Shown piece after piece: positions 36,115-45,683 of a stretch of 64,000 bases of DNA. Numbering within the stretch: the stretch's first letter is position 1; every line of letters starts with the position of its first letter. The stretch is from Neobacillus endophyticus (GTDB lineage Bacteria; Bacillota; Bacilli; Bacillales; Cytobacillaceae), in contig NZ_JABRWH010000001.1 of NCBI RefSeq assembly GCF_013248975.1, positions 496,001-560,000 of the forward strand. Reading direction: 5' to 3'. The translations under genes and the position numbers were made by a program. Below the pieces are notes generated by a model, which had not been told where the DNA came from, made no database searches, and saw only the letters and a program-made list of their open reading frames with translations.

Positions 36115-37524
36115 TTAGTCAATCCATTCCGTATGGAAGGTTCCTTCTTTGTCGATGCGCTGATAGGTGTGTGCGCCAAAATAATCCCTTTGCGCTTGTA
36201 GAAGATTGGCAGGCAGAACTTCTGAGCGATAGCTGTCATAGTAAGCGAGAGCGCTTGAAAGACCTGGAACAGGAATTCCCGCTTTAATGGCAGTAGCCAC
36301 AACTTCCCTTGCTGCATTTTGGTAATCAGCGGTAATTGATTGGAAATACGTATCAAGCAATAGGTTTTCCAAGTTCGGGTTGCGATCATAGGCATCCATT
36401 ATATTTTGCAGGAATCCTGCACGAATAATACAACCGCCTCGGAAAATCTTCGCAATTTCCCCTGGTTTCAAATTCCATTTATATTCCTCGGAAGCAACCT
36501 TAAATTGTGAAAAACCTTGAGCATAAGATATGATTTTGCTGAAATATAGAGTTTTGCGAATTAGTTCAATAAATTCTTGTTTCGTTCCAATAAATTTATT
36601 TTCACTAGGCCCTTTTAACAATTTGCTGGCCTTTACACGTTCTTCTTTCATCGCAGAAAGGAAACGTGAAAATACTGACTCGGTAATCATTGATAATGGA
36701 ACACCTAAATCAAGGGCACTTTGGCTAGTCCATTTTCCAGTTCCCTTTTGTCCTGCAGTATCAAGAATGACATCCACCAACGGCTTGCCTGTTTCCGGAT
36801 CCATTTTTGTAAAAATATCTGCCGTAATTTCAATCAGGTAGCTATCAAGCTCACCCTTGTTCCATTCTTGGAAAACATGATGCAATTCTTCAACAGATAA
36901 GCCAAGGATCGATTTCATTAAATGGTAGGATTCGCAAATAAGCTGCATGTCCCCATATTCGATTCCATTATGAACCATTTTCACATAGTGCCCGGCACCA
37001 TCTGGTCCAATATATGTACAACATGGATCTCCGTTTACTTTTGCTGAAATTTCCGTCAACAGCGGACCGGCTGCTTCATACGCTTCTTTTTGACCACTCG
37101 GCATAATTGCTGGACCTTTCAGCGCTCCTTCTTCACCGCCGGATACACCAGCGCCGATAAAGAGGATCCCCTTTTCAGCAAGTTCTTTATTTCGGCGGAT
37201 CGTGTCTTGGAAAAAGGTATTTCCGCCATCAATTAAAATATCTCCTTTGTCCAAATATGGAACAAGTGATTGAATTGCTTTATCCGTAATCACTCCTGCA
37301 TTTACCATTAACATAATTTTGCGTGGAGACTCTAAGGATTGAACAAACTCTTCAGTGTTCGCAGTTCCAATTATATTTTTTCCTTTATTATGCTCGAGAA
37401 TCTCATTTACTTTTTCTGCAGATATGTCGTAAACAGCCACGGAGAACCCTTTGCTTTCAAAGTTTAATGCAAGGCTTCTACCCATTACGCCGACACCGAC
37501 AACGCCAATTTGCTGCTTTGCCAA
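36115..37524 (-). CDS. gndA: NADP-dependent 6-phosphogluconate dehydrogenase
   Basis: 469 residues. NADP-binding [12 protein letters not shown] near 8, [21 protein letters not shown] near 127-147 (the catalytic Lys region follows at [14 protein letters not shown] near 184), and the C-terminal YFGAHTYQR. It oxidises 6-phosphogluconate to ribulose-5-phosphate in the pentose phosphate pathway. The ATG has GGGATG upstream. Single-gene unit with its own terminator. Confidence 0.96.
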   Translation of the reverse strand: MAKQQIGVVGVGVMGRSLALNFESKGFSVAVYDISAEKVNEILEHNKGKNIIGTANTEEFVQSLESPRKIMLMVNAGVITDKAIQSLVPYLDKGDILIDGGNTFFQDTIRRNKELAEKGILFIGAGVSGGEEGALKGPAIMPSGQKEAYEAAGPLLTEISAKVNGDPCCTYIGPDGAGHYVKMVHNGIEYGDMQLICESYHLMKSILGLSVEELHHVFQEWNKGELDSYLIEITADIFTKMDPETGKPLVDVILDTAGQKGTGKWTSQSALDLGVPLSMITESVFSRFLSAMKEERVKASKLLKGPSENKFIGTKQEFIELIRKTLYFSKIISYAQGFSQFKVASEEYKWNLKPGEIAKIFRGGCIIRAGFLQNIMDAYDRNPNLENLLLDTYFQSITADYQNAAREVVATAIKAGIPVPGLSSALAYYDSYRSEVLPANLLQAQRDYFGAHTYQRIDKEGTFHTEWID

Positions 37525-37700
37525 TCTAAATCATCCCTTCAGACTATTTAAATAATTTTTCTCACAACCTACATTATATATGAAAAAATATTTCAAACAA
37601 CTTTTTAATACTGTGCTCCTATTATTATTTGCCGAAAAAAAGAGTTCATTCTATTTTTAAGACTATGTTAAACGTGACTTTTGATTTAACCCAGCCTGCT

Positions 37701-38900
37701 TTAAGTAGCAGAGGCCGCTGTCAGCATTTTCATTAAGTGTTCAAGCATTTGTATGCCTGAAAGTTGTTTTGTTCCTCCGCCTTGAGCGAATGTTTCATTT
37801 CCGCCGCCTTTACCATTGATCAGAGGTAATGCAGTGTTCATTAAGACTTTCATGCTTTCTGTTCTGCCCGTTCCTCTTGCACAGACAAGCTGAAGCTGTG
37901 CCTCATGCTCTGACACAAGAATCACGATAACGTCCTCCCTTTCTGAGGTCAAAAGACGTGCCAGTTTTTGCAGCTCTTGAATAGAGCGATCTTGAAAAAC
38001 CTCGCCGACAATGGAACAATTCCCCCCCAAAAGTTCCTTTGCTTCATAGGTTAAAAGCTTGTCATGTTCTTGTTCGATTGTCTTCTCTAATGATTTATGA
38101 TGATCGAGCAGGCGCTGAACAGCATTTTCCATCTCCATTTCCGGTGTATTCAGCAGTTTTGTTAAGGCAAGCAGCACCCTTTGCTTCTGTTCGAGCTGGC
38201 GGATGACTCGTTCACCGCATACAAACTGTACACGTACTTTTTTCCTCTGCCGTTCCCAAGCTAATATTTTAATCGCTCGAACCTCACCAGTGGTTTTCGG
38301 GTGTGTTCCTCCGCAGCCGTTATAGTCAAAATCCGGGATGATGACAAGACGGATATTCTCTTTCACCTTTGTTTCTTTACGAAGCGGGTAATGTGATAGT
38401 TCTTCCTCTGTCACCCATTTCGTCTCCATTCTTCGGTTCTCAAGAATGATTTGATTGGCCAATTCCTCAGCACGTAATGCTTCTGCTTCTGACAACTGCT
38501 CTGTATCAAGGTCAATCGTAACGACTTCCGTTCCGAGATGAAAACTGACAGTGTTATAATCAAATAATTGTTCGAATGAAGCAGATAAAATATGCTGGCC
38601 GGTATGCTGCTGCATATGGTCAAATCGCCTTTGCCAATCAATCACTCCACATACTTCTTGACGGATGTCATCTAAAGGCTCATTCAGGTAATGGCGGATT
38701 TCTCCCTCGATTTCTTCCACATTGAAAACATTTTTGTTATCCAATTTTCCCATATCATGAGGCTGGCCGCCGCCTGTCGGATAAAATGCTGTTTTTTCCA
38801 AAACAACATACCAGTCACCATTTGCATCCTGTACTTGCCTTACAGGTCTGGACGTGAATGAATTTATGTAAGCATCTTGATAATACATTTTATACTCCAT
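37701..38900 (-). CDS. AlaX-like alanyl-tRNA editing protein with DHHA1 domain
   Basis: 399 residues. The N-terminal AlaRS-like barrel (TAFYPTGGGQPHD near 38) is followed by the editing site with HTGQH near 102 and CGGTH near 206, zinc ligands that hydrolyse mischarged Ser- or Gly-tRNA(Ala). The C-terminal half is a DHHA1 domain with GKGGGNETFAQGGG near 368. ATG 38900 lies 9 nt after GGAG; ATG 38888 is nearly as good. It acts as a free-standing proofreader in trans. Confidence 0.9.
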   Translation of the reverse strand: MEYKMYYQDAYINSFTSRPVRQVQDANGDWYVVLEKTAFYPTGGGQPHDMGKLDNKNVFNVEEIEGEIRHYLNEPLDDIRQEVCGVIDWQRRFDHMQQHTGQHILSASFEQLFDYNTVSFHLGTEVVTIDLDTEQLSEAEALRAEELANQIILENRRMETKWVTEEELSHYPLRKETKVKENIRLVIIPDFDYNGCGGTHPKTTGEVRAIKILAWERQRKKVRVQFVCGERVIRQLEQKQRVLLALTKLLNTPEMEMENAVQRLLDHHKSLEKTIEQEHDKLLTYEAKELLGGNCSIVGEVFQDRSIQELQKLARLLTSEREDVIVILVSEHEAQLQLVCARGTGRTESMKVLMNTALPLINGKGGGNETFAQGGGTKQLSGIQMLEHLMKMLTAASAT

Positions 38901-38982
38901 GCAGTGCATCTCCATTTGCTTCAAATTTACATTGCTAAAATCATTTTCGGCAAAAATTACAAATAAATCAAGGAAGAATAAC

Positions 38983-39013
38983 GACCTGTTCCTTAAGGTA
39001 GAAGGAACAGGTC
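38983..39013 (-). terminator. Hairpin after the Gly/Pro/Tyr-rich gene
   Basis: GACCTGTTCCTT/AAGGAACAGGTC 12-bp stem; the following GTTATTCTTCC is only weakly T-rich. Confidence 0.65.
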
Positions 39014-39035
39014 ACTTGAGATGATTTTAAATGAA

Positions 39036-39425
39036 TTATTTCTTTCCTTTACGCTGCGGAAATTGTCCTGGCATTTGTGTTTGGCTGCTTGGCGGGAAAC
39101 CAGTCATTCCTGACGGTAATCCTGTTTGTGGAGTTGTTCCACCAAATGTGTGCCCTGGTTGTGGAGCTGTTGCACCGAAGGGATGTCCTTGTTGTGGGGT
39201 TGTTGCACCATATGGATATCCTGGATAATGATGGTGATGGTGATAATACCCATATGCAGGACCATATGGTGGATGACCTCCCATCATGTGGGGAAATCCT
39301 GTTTGCGGGTAGCCACCCATTTGCGGATAGCCTGTTTGAGGATAGCCGCCTGTCATGTGAGGATATCCTGTCTGCGGAAAGCCCGTTTGCCCTGGGAAAC
39401 CGCCGGAATATTGTCTTTTTTCCAT
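39036..39425 (-). CDS. Low-complexity Gly/Pro/Tyr/His-rich protein
   Basis: 129 residues made of short repeats such as TGYPQ, GGYPQTG and ATTPQQGHPFG with a HHHHH run near residue 62. Composition resembles Bacillus spore-coat or exosporium proteins. A GGAGG box before the ATG and the absence of stops across the repeats support a real gene. The repeats are imperfect, as from tandem duplication. Function unknown. Confidence 0.7.
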   Translation of the reverse strand: MEKRQYSGGFPGQTGFPQTGYPHMTGGYPQTGYPQMGGYPQTGFPHMMGGHPPYGPAYGYYHHHHHYPGYPYGATTPQQGHPFGATAPQPGHTFGGTTPQTGLPSGMTGFPPSSQTQMPGQFPQRKGKK

Positions 39426-39501
39426 GTAATTCGCCTCCTAATAGTCGTCTTCAAGTTTAGTGTATGTCTCACTATTTGGATAAGCTTAGGTTTTCACCTA
39501 T

Positions 39502-39543
39502 AAAAATAAAAATGGGCTATTCCCATAATAGGAATAAACCCTT
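39502..39543 (-). terminator. sodC-like gene terminator
   Basis: GGGTTTATTCC pairs with GGAATAGCCC and is followed by ATTTTTATTTTT on the minus strand. Confidence 0.82.
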
Positions 39544-39576
39544 TAAGCAGATGATATAAGACTATCTAGCCGGCCG

Positions 39577-40101
39577 TTATTTTTGATTGTTTTTTGAAAT
39601 TTCCCCGCAGGCAATACCTTTGCCAGAATGGCCATCCGGCTGCGACATACCGTCATCTTTTTTCGTTGTAAGGATGAGGGCTGTTCCATCTTTTGTTAAT
39701 AATGTATTCATTTCTCCTTCCTTCATCGTGACATTTGGAGCCATTACATCAACTTTTACAGCCCCTTCATCATCTACGGTTAAGTTGGGGAGATCTCCTG
39801 CATGGGCTCCCGCAGGATTGAGCAGACCATGTTTTTTATCCTCTGGGTTTAAATGTTTCCCTGCAGCTTTAAATGATGGTGCCATACATTTTCCTTTTTC
39901 ATGAATATGCAGAGCATGAACGCCTGGAGGAAGCCCCTTTAGGTCCACTGATAGTTTAACGCCTCTTGCCTGCTCGGCTAGTTGTATGGTCCCAAGTGCT
40001 TTCCCTTTTGCATCGATCATTTTAACATTCATATGGGTGATGTCAGCTTTCATACAACCGGAAAGAAGCAACAACGGAATCAAAATCCAGCTTTTCTTCA
40101 T
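39577..40101 (-). CDS. Cu/Zn superoxide dismutase-like lipoprotein (YojM-like)
   Basis: 174 residues with a lipobox LLSGC (Cys16), so it should be anchored outside the membrane. Zn/Cu residues visible: HIH near 69-71, GKHLNP, KKHG and GAHAGD. The last copper histidine, usually in a segment like LVIHEK, reads LILTTK here, so one copper ligand is missing. B. subtilis YojM also lacks copper ligands by my memory. It may therefore have weak or no dismutase activity. ATG 40101 follows GAGGAGGG; the longer frame to 40164 is not supported. Confidence 0.85.
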   Translation of the reverse strand: MKKSWILIPLLLLSGCMKADITHMNVKMIDAKGKALGTIQLAEQARGVKLSVDLKGLPPGVHALHIHEKGKCMAPSFKAAGKHLNPEDKKHGLLNPAGAHAGDLPNLTVDDEGAVKVDVMAPNVTMKEGEMNTLLTKDGTALILTTKKDDGMSQPDGHSGKGIACGEISKNNQK

Positions 40102-40170
40102 ACGCACCCTCCTCAAATCGGCAATTTGCGTATAGTTTGAGCCAGGGGACATTCCATTATACAAGAAAGC

Positions 40171-40321
40171 TAAAGAAACTCACCAACTGTCGAGCCCGTT
40201 AGGGAGAAGACAGAGGCGTAGTTCGCCGAAAAGCAAAACTTTTCGACTGTGAGGCTAATGCTCACGGAGCATTCCTTAGTGCACTTATGCCTGATAAGAA
40301 TGTTATGCTTTCCTATCGGCC
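40171..40321 (+). repeat. Terminator-associated multi-hairpin repeat, copy B
   Basis: 151 bp starting TAAAGAAACTCACC and ending TCCTATCGGCC. It abuts, without a gap, the A-run (40322-40328) that is the T-run of the terminator of the minus-strand gene at 40344. Confidence 0.85.
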
Positions 40322-40353
40322 AAAAAAAGAACAGTCAACCTTGTTAACTGTTC
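40322..40353 (-). terminator. Terminator of the small membrane protein gene
   Basis: GAACAGT/ACTGTTC stem then seven T on the minus strand, running straight into repeat copy B. Confidence 0.9.
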
Positions 40354-40553
40354 TCCTGAATGGAATCACGCTTCTTTAATTGTTCCTCGAATTCTTTTGC
40401 TTTTTCTTCTTCACGTTTTGAAATTTTGATGATAATCCTCATGGTAATAAAGGCTAAAAGCATAAAAAAGGCTAGGCTGATCGTCGCTGGAATATAATCT
40501 GATTTGTCCTGAGGAAAATACAGGAAATCAGACAGCACTAGTGTTTGAAACAT
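40344..40553 (-). CDS. Small single-pass membrane protein
   Basis: 69 residues: one membrane helix (about 22-43, ATISLAFFMLLAFITMRI) followed by a charged, coiled-coil-like tail rich in Lys and Glu (KREEEKAKEFEEQLKKRD). Probably N-out. GAAAG before the ATG is a modest ribosome binding site. No family recognised. Confidence 0.65.
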   Translation of the reverse strand: MFQTLVLSDFLYFPQDKSDYIPATISLAFFMLLAFITMRIIIKISKREEEKAKEFEEQLKKRDSIQENS

Positions 40554-40641
40554 CTTTTTTCTTCCTTTCTTTCATAAAGGATCTTTACTAATTATACCAA
40601 TAAAAATAGTTTCAAACCAATTTAACGATTTTTTCCAACGA

Positions 40642-41382
40642 TTATTTTATAACCTTTATTGCCTTGATAGTTACGTCTTTTTTCGGCTTATCCTTTGCGT
40701 CAACAGGTGTATTCGCAATTTTATCAACAACATCCATACCCTCGATTACTTGGCCAAATACGGTATAGTGCTGGTCAAGCCATGGAGTCCCACCATTTTT
40801 CTCATAAGCCTCCATTATTTCTTTCGGATATCCAGCCTGTTCCATTTGTTCTTTCAGCGATGAATCCAGTTTTGGATTTTGTACAATAAAGAATTGGCTG
40901 CCATTCGTATTTGGTCCTGAATTAGCCATTGCCAATGCTCCGCGAATATTAAACAGGTGATCGGAAAGCTCATCTTTAAATGGAGCTCCCCAGATGCTTT
41001 CTCCGCCTGTTCCATCGCCATTCGGATCTCCGCCTTGGATCATGAAATCCTTGATAACCCGGTGAAAGATAAGACCATTATAATATCCCTTTTCACTATG
41101 TGTTACAAAGTTCTCCACTGCTTTAGGAGCATACTCAGGAAATAATTTTATTTTGATAGAACCAACGGATGTATCGATCTCTACCACCCGATCCTTATCG
41201 GCCACTTCCTTTGTAAGCTGAGGATATCCTTCGTTTGACACTGCTTGATCCCCTTTCTTTTGCTCGGTCTTTGATGCAGTAGTTTTAGGTGTTGTATCTT
41301 CCTTTTTCATGCTTGTCCCACAGGCAGCAAGAAATAGAATCATTGTGCATAAAACAGCTAAGATTTGTAAGCTCTTTCTCAA
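40642..41382 (-). CDS. Cyclophilin-type peptidyl-prolyl isomerase, lipoprotein
   Basis: 246 residues. A signal peptide with lipobox LAAC (Cys21) places it on the outer face of the membrane. The cyclophilin domain (about 68-246) has [35 protein letters not shown] and [10 protein letters not shown]. It would help fold secreted proteins. A possible functional link with PrsA-type foldases is general knowledge only. No terminator was clear. Confidence 0.9.
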   Translation of the reverse strand: MRKSLQILAVLCTMILFLAACGTSMKKEDTTPKTTASKTEQKKGDQAVSNEGYPQLTKEVADKDRVVEIDTSVGSIKIKLFPEYAPKAVENFVTHSEKGYYNGLIFHRVIKDFMIQGGDPNGDGTGGESIWGAPFKDELSDHLFNIRGALAMANSGPNTNGSQFFIVQNPKLDSSLKEQMEQAGYPKEIMEAYEKNGGTPWLDQHYTVFGQVIEGMDVVDKIANTPVDAKDKPKKDVTIKAIKVIK

Positions 41383-41490
41383 TTATTTTCCCTCCAATTT
41401 TTCAATTTAAACGAAATGAAAATATTTTTACACTCTATTTTAAATTTATTATTTTTCATTATAAAATGAAAGTGATAAGGAGATGAGTTT

Positions 41491-41874
41491 ATGGAAGAAC
41501 TGCAAATTGGGACAACTGTTACTGGTATTTATAAAACGGGGAAATATATAGGAGAAATAACTGATGTTCGTCCACAGCATTATTTAGTAAGAGTTCTTGG
41601 GGTTATGAAGCATCCTATGCAAGGTGATTTACACAGTCCAAAAGAGGCGGATGTGATGTTCTTTCACGAAAGGAAGGCACTCAGCTTTCGGGAACAAGCC
41701 AACATCCCAAAACAAATGGTTAAACCGTCTTCTGAAGAAGTTCCCGACTATTTAGATTCCTTAAAATCAGCAGTCGTTAAAATGAAACAAGAGTTGGCAG
41801 AAGACTCTTCAAAATGGGCGGAATTAAGCCTGAAAAACCTGGAATCATTGGAAAAGGAATATTTCAAAGCCTAA
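41491..41874 (+). CDS. kapB: Kinase-associated protein KapB
   Basis: 127 residues with an SH3-like N-terminus (GTTVTGIYKTGKYIGEI) and the family stretch VLGVMKHPMQGDLHSP near 37-52, and a helical C-terminus. KapB of B. subtilis supports the KinB route to Spo0A phosphorylation. Despite the historic lipoprotein name, no lipobox is visible. AAGGAG precedes the ATG. It converges with kapD, sharing a terminator. Confidence 0.92.
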   Translation: MEELQIGTTVTGIYKTGKYIGEITDVRPQHYLVRVLGVMKHPMQGDLHSPKEADVMFFHERKALSFREQANIPKQMVKPSSEEVPDYLDSLKSAVVKMKQELAEDSSKWAELSLKNLESLEKEYFKA

Positions 41875-41881
41875 ACATATC

Positions 41882-41913
41882 AAGGCCAAATCCGTTAAAT
41901 TGATTTGGCCTTT
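41882..41913 (+). terminator. Bidirectional terminator kapB/kapD
   Basis: AAGGCCAAATC/GATTTGGCCTT forms a perfect 11-bp stem with TTTTATG on the plus strand, between the two converging stops. Confidence 0.88.
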
Positions 41914-42536
41914 TATGCGAACTCATTTAAGAACTTGGAAAAATCGATACGATCGCCGATTGTAGTTGGTTTTGGTTTTTCCAGATATCTTTTATCCTTT
42001 TCCACTAGTTTGAATATATTATAGGTAGTTAAGGCATCGTCAAGCGCCCGGTGATGCCGGCCTGTCCCCTCCTTGCCATATTCCTGTACAGCTTTCCAAA
42101 GGCCTGTTTGATTTTGATCGCCAAAGAAACGCTTATATTCCATGGATAGGTCTAATTCCGCTGCCTGGAATGGAAATGGTGATCCAGAAGCAAGGCAGTT
42201 TTGGCGCAGTACCTTCATATCCATATTTCCCCATGTGACAATTGTCGTTTCTAAATTACTTTTATTAAATCCCTCCAGTTTCTGGATTAATTCGTAAAAA
42301 GATAATCCCGTGTCAACTTGCTGCTGTGTAATATGTAGGAAGGATTTGCACCGGTCAGTTAATTTCGGAAATTTTAGCGGCTTAACAAAAGAGGAAAATT
42401 GCTCAGTAATTTGATCTCCTACAACCGCCACAATTCCGACTTCAATTATTTCCGCAAAAAAATCCTTCATTTTGACGTGTCGTTCTGGCATTGTAAACTC
42501 AAAATCAATAAACAAATATTGCCGCTTTGTATTCAT
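41913..42536 (-). CDS. kapD: 3'-5' exonuclease-like KapD, inhibitor of the KinA pathway
   Basis: 207-residue DEDDh nuclease fold: FIDFEFT near 9-15 gives the first Asp/Glu pair, VTWGNMDMKVL near 105 the next Asp, and HHRALDDALTTYN near 160 the catalytic His and Asp. In B. subtilis KapD inhibits KinA-dependent sporulation, with unknown nuclease substrate. Paired with kapB as in B. subtilis. All four catalytic residues appear present. Confidence 0.92.
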   Translation of the reverse strand: MNTKRQYLFIDFEFTMPERHVKMKDFFAEIIEVGIVAVVGDQITEQFSSFVKPLKFPKLTDRCKSFLHITQQQVDTGLSFYELIQKLEGFNKSNLETTIVTWGNMDMKVLRQNCLASGSPFPFQAAELDLSMEYKRFFGDQNQTGLWKAVQEYGKEGTGRHHRALDDALTTYNIFKLVEKDKRYLEKPKPTTIGDRIDFSKFLNEFA

Positions 42537-42724
42537 TACCTCACCACCTTTAAAATGGAATTAATCTTACTACAGTATATTGAAAAACCTGTACAAAAAA
42601 TTGTGCTATTTTGCTATTTTTCTTACGATCATTATATCATGAATAAATGGCGAATTTTTTTAATTTTTCTATAACAATAGAAAATAAGGGAAAGTAAAAA
42701 TACCGCCCCTTATTCCACATATTT

Positions 42725-43108
42725 TTATTTATGCCTTTTAATCACAGCCATTGTGCATCTAGAGACACAAATAAGGCGGTCCATTTCATCCGTTATTTTG
42801 ATATCCCAAACCTGAGTTGTTTTACCTTGATGCAATACGGTTCCGACAGCGGTAACCATTCCTTCCGATTTCGGCCTAACATGGTTGGCATTAATTTCAA
42901 GGCCTGCCACTGCTTCAGTTTCCTGATTTACAAGTTCATAGGCGCCAATACTAGCAACTGTCTCTGCCAAGGCAACGGATGCCCCTCCATGAAGGATACC
43001 AAAAGGCTGGCGCGTTCGTTCATCAACGGGCATTGTTGCGACAGCCTTTCCTTTTTCCAAAGTAGTAATTTCAATACCTAGAGCCTCAATTAAAGTATTT
43101 TGAATCAT
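42725..43108 (-). CDS. yuxO: Hotdog-fold acyl-CoA thioesterase (YuxO-like)
   Basis: 127 residues of the PaaI-type hotdog family, with FGILHGGASVALAETVAS near 35-52, where HGG and Glu form the usual active site. Relatives hydrolyse DHNA-CoA in menaquinone synthesis or other aryl-CoA esters. Substrate here not certain. GGAGGGG precedes the ATG. Confidence 0.88.
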   Translation of the reverse strand: MIQNTLIEALGIEITTLEKGKAVATMPVDERTRQPFGILHGGASVALAETVASIGAYELVNQETEAVAGLEINANHVRPKSEGMVTAVGTVLHQGKTTQVWDIKITDEMDRLICVSRCTMAVIKRHK

Positions 43109-43205
43109 TTTTTCCCCTCCATATGTAAATCGCTTCTCATTTATTAATTTATTCTCTGTTTTTTCTTTTTTTCCTGTTCATTCCCATCATGCTCGTAAAA
43201 TATGT

Positions 43206-43234
43206 AAAAAACAGCTCCAGAAAGAGCTGTTTTC
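43206..43234 (-). terminator. Terminator of the small Gly/Tyr/Pro-rich gene
   Basis: AAAACAGCTC/GAGCTGTTTT stem with a six-nt loop and further T on the minus strand. Confidence 0.9.
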
Positions 43235-43238
43235 GCAT

Positions 43239-43454
43239 TCAATAATAACCTGGAAATCCCATTGGCGGATAACCCATCCCCGGATATCCGAAGGGTGGAT
43301 AACCATAAAATGGCCGCGCTCCAAAGGAAGCACCAATTCCCCCGCCTAATAAACCTCCTAAAAAGCTAAGTCCTCCTATAGCTAACGGCCATCCCCAAAG
43401 AGCACCAACAAATCTTTGATCAGGCACTGGGTACGGGCTACGATAAGGGTACAT
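43239..43454 (-). CDS. Small Gly/Pro/Tyr-rich protein with a hydrophobic segment
   Basis: 71 residues. A hydrophobic glycine-rich centre (AIGGLSFLGGLLGGGIGASFG, near 26-46) is flanked by PYRSPYPVP at the start and repeats of GYPP/GMG at the end. GGAGGTAAAGC lies before the ATG. Composition suggests a spore-coat or surface protein; it resembles the other low-complexity protein at 39036 in style only. Confidence 0.65.
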   Translation of the reverse strand: MYPYRSPYPVPDQRFVGALWGWPLAIGGLSFLGGLLGGGIGASFGARPFYGYPPFGYPGMGYPPMGFPGYY

Positions 43455-43532
43455 GAGCTTTACCTCCTTTTCCTGTATACTTGCCTACACTAATACATAT
43501 GCGAATCAACAGGAAATGGAGTGGGCTGCATT

Positions 43533-43580
43533 TAAAGAAAAGCTCGCCGATTGCAAGCCTCTTTAAGGCGAAACAGTGGA
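43533..43580 (+). repeat. Fragment of the terminator-associated repeat (copy F)
   Basis: TAAAGAAAAGCTCGCCGATT followed by AAGGCGAAACAG matches the first ~45 bp of the repeat family. It lies about 35 bp beyond the pepA terminator hairpin in the usual orientation. Confidence 0.55.
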
Positions 43581-43611
43581 ACAGTCTTTATACCCGAAAG
43601 AAACGATCTAA

Positions 43612-43650
43612 CAAGAAAGAGCCTCTGTAAGGATACCCGAGACTCTCTCT
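43612..43650 (-). terminator. Leucyl aminopeptidase terminator
   Basis: GAGAGTCTC pairs with GAGGCTCTT, allowing wobble and one mismatch, followed by TCTTGTT on the minus strand. Confidence 0.7.
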
Positions 43651-43657
43651 ATTATGA

Positions 43658-45163
43658 TTATTTAATTGGCTCAAACCTTTCCACAAATAAAGCAAGTGTA
43701 CGCACCATAACACCAGTAGCACCTGCAGGTCCAAGTTCATGGGCTTTTGATGTTGTGGCAGTTCCGGCAATATCCAAGTGTACCCAAGGGGTATCCTCTG
43801 CAAATTCACCGATAAAAGCACCAGCAACAATTGCATGTCCTTCGCTGCCAGGCGAATTGTTTAAATCAGCGACTTTACTGCTTCTTACCCGTTCCTTTTC
43901 ACTTTCAAATAGCGGCAGCTGCCACATTTGTTCTCCAGCTTCCATCGCTGCCTCTAAAACTTGTTCATATAAAAACTCATGGTTGGTCATCGCTCCGGTT
44001 GTGTTCACTCCGAGAGCAGTAATCACACCTCCTGTTAAGGTGGCCGCATCTATTAAATACTCTGCACCATGATGCTTTGCATATGTTATGGCATCTGCCA
44101 GGACCAGACGGCCTTCAGCATCTGTATTTAATACCTCGATTGTTTTTCCGCTCATCGATGTTATCACATCATCCGGTTTAAATGCACCACCACTAATCAT
44201 ATTATCAGTGGAAGGGATAACGGCAACCACGTTCTGTTCCGGTCTTAATTCACCTATGATTTCCATAGCACCTAGAACAGCAGCAGCACCCCCCATGTCC
44301 GTTTTCATCCCAACAATACCTGCTTTTGTCTTAATCGAATAGCCTCCGGTATCAAAGGTAATGCCTTTTCCGACAAGACCAATTACATCTGTCCATACAT
44401 CCTTCCCTTGATATTTTAAGACAATCATTTTCGGCGGTTCATCAGACCCTTGGTTAACAGCAAGAAATGCTCCCATTCCCAACTTTTCAATGTCCTGTTT
44501 ATCTAATATTTCCAGCTCAAATTGGTATTTTTCAGCAAGCTCTTTTGCATATACCGCCATGTCGGTTGCCGTTAACAGATTTCCTGGCGTATTCACAAGT
44601 GTTCTAGCAGTATTCGTTCCTTTCCCGAAAGCATAGCCTATATGTAGTGATGCAAGTACTTCTTCCTTCGCTGCATAGTCAGAATAGATGAATAATGTTT
44701 CCAGCCTTTTCTCCGGCTCATTAGACTTTTGTTTATACCCTGCGAATTCGTAGGTAGATAATGAAAACGCTTCACTAAGTGCGTGCGCTGCGTCTAAATG
44801 ATCAAGCTTTTCCGTAATAAAAGAATCCAAGTATATCGCTGCTTCTGATAGTTTATTTGTCTTTACTTCTTTAAACACCTTGCCAAACGCTTTTTTTAAC
44901 TGATTGAAGGACAGATCCTTTTCCTTTCCCAGCCCTACAAACCAGATTCGTTTGGAACTAATCTTTCCAAAACTATGTACTTTCGTTATACTTTTTAATT
45001 TTGCCGATAGATCACCGGATTTTGTTAGTTCTGTCAAATGATTAGCAAATGCCTCATCAAATTTTGCCAGGATACCAGAAAACTTTTCTGGTTTGTCAAA
45101 AACCCCAATAATTAAGCCTTCATGCTCTGACTGCAAATCTATTTCATGTTTTATCTCAAACAT
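43658..45163 (-). CDS. yuiE: Leucyl aminopeptidase (M17), YuiE-like
   Basis: 501 residues. The M17 catalytic domain (about 180-501) has metal-binding [13 protein letters not shown] near 255, [14 protein letters not shown] near 274 and the signature [13 protein letters not shown] near 340. It removes N-terminal Leu and other residues from peptides and needs two Zn or Mn ions. ATG 45163 is 8 nt after GGAGG; the upstream ATG at 45178 overlaps that box. Located as yuiE in B. subtilis. Confidence 0.94.
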   Translation of the reverse strand: MFEIKHEIDLQSEHEGLIIGVFDKPEKFSGILAKFDEAFANHLTELTKSGDLSAKLKSITKVHSFGKISSKRIWFVGLGKEKDLSFNQLKKAFGKVFKEVKTNKLSEAAIYLDSFITEKLDHLDAAHALSEAFSLSTYEFAGYKQKSNEPEKRLETLFIYSDYAAKEEVLASLHIGYAFGKGTNTARTLVNTPGNLLTATDMAVYAKELAEKYQFELEILDKQDIEKLGMGAFLAVNQGSDEPPKMIVLKYQGKDVWTDVIGLVGKGITFDTGGYSIKTKAGIVGMKTDMGGAAAVLGAMEIIGELRPEQNVVAVIPSTDNMISGGAFKPDDVITSMSGKTIEVLNTDAEGRLVLADAITYAKHHGAEYLIDAATLTGGVITALGVNTTGAMTNHEFLYEQVLEAAMEAGEQMWQLPLFESEKERVRSSKVADLNNSPGSEGHAIVAGAFIGEFAEDTPWVHLDIAGTATTSKAHELGPAGATGVMVRTLALFVERFEPIK

Positions 45164-45214
45164 TTCTTTCACCTCCATTTCATTATATCGAAAGTGGCTA
45201 TTTATTTCGACTTT

Positions 45215-45595
45215 CTAATCATTTTCTAAATATAGCCATATTTTAGGCAGTTTTGGAAGTTCATTTGCTGCTTCATAGGGAACACGATCGATATCCTTCG
45301 GAAAAGTCTCCAGACTTTTCTCTATAAACGGATAAACTTTCTCTAAATCGAGTCCCCAATATTTCGGACGATACTCCTGCAAATAACGGTAAGCTGTTTC
45401 CATCATGACCCGTGCTCCTTTGACATTCCCATATTCATAATGATAAATAGCCACACTCATTTGCAGCAGCCCCTTTAAGAATAGATTAGATTTATCAGTC
45501 ATCCACATCTCTTCAAGGAGATCGTGGCATGTGTAATAATCTCCCTCATTAAAACTAACAAAAAACTCAAAGTACTCCAGCGGATAATCATCCAT
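45215..45595 (-). CDS. DUF309-family protein
   Basis: 126-residue helical protein with the family motif GDYYTCHDLLEEMWM (near 19-33), where His-Asp-Glu-Glu could bind a metal. Function unknown. ATG 45595 lies 9 nt after AAAGGGG. It occupies the place where B. subtilis has yuiD. Confidence 0.82.
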   Translation of the reverse strand: MDDYPLEYFEFFVSFNEGDYYTCHDLLEEMWMTDKSNLFLKGLLQMSVAIYHYEYGNVKGARVMMETAYRYLQEYRPKYWGLDLEKVYPFIEKSLETFPKDIDRVPYEAANELPKLPKIWLYLEND

Positions 45596-45652
45596 GGTTT
45601 GTTTCCCCTTTAATTTCTTCATTGTTCATCATTATTTTAAAGAAAAATGACA

Positions 45653-45683
45653 TAATAAAAAACAGGCAACTGCGCCTGTTTTT
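45653..45683 (-). terminator. yuiC terminator
   Basis: AAAACAGGC/GCCTGTTTT stem with T-run on the minus strand. Confidence 0.88.

Noticed and set aside
39184..39330. CRISPR-like short repeats
   Set aside because: The repeats are codon-level tandem repeats in a protein gene, with no constant spacing or direct-repeat/spacer structure.
39077..39503. Plus-strand ORFs across the Gly/Pro/Tyr-rich gene
   Set aside because: Repetitive GC-biased codons leave several frames open; only the minus strand has a ribosome binding site and a terminator.
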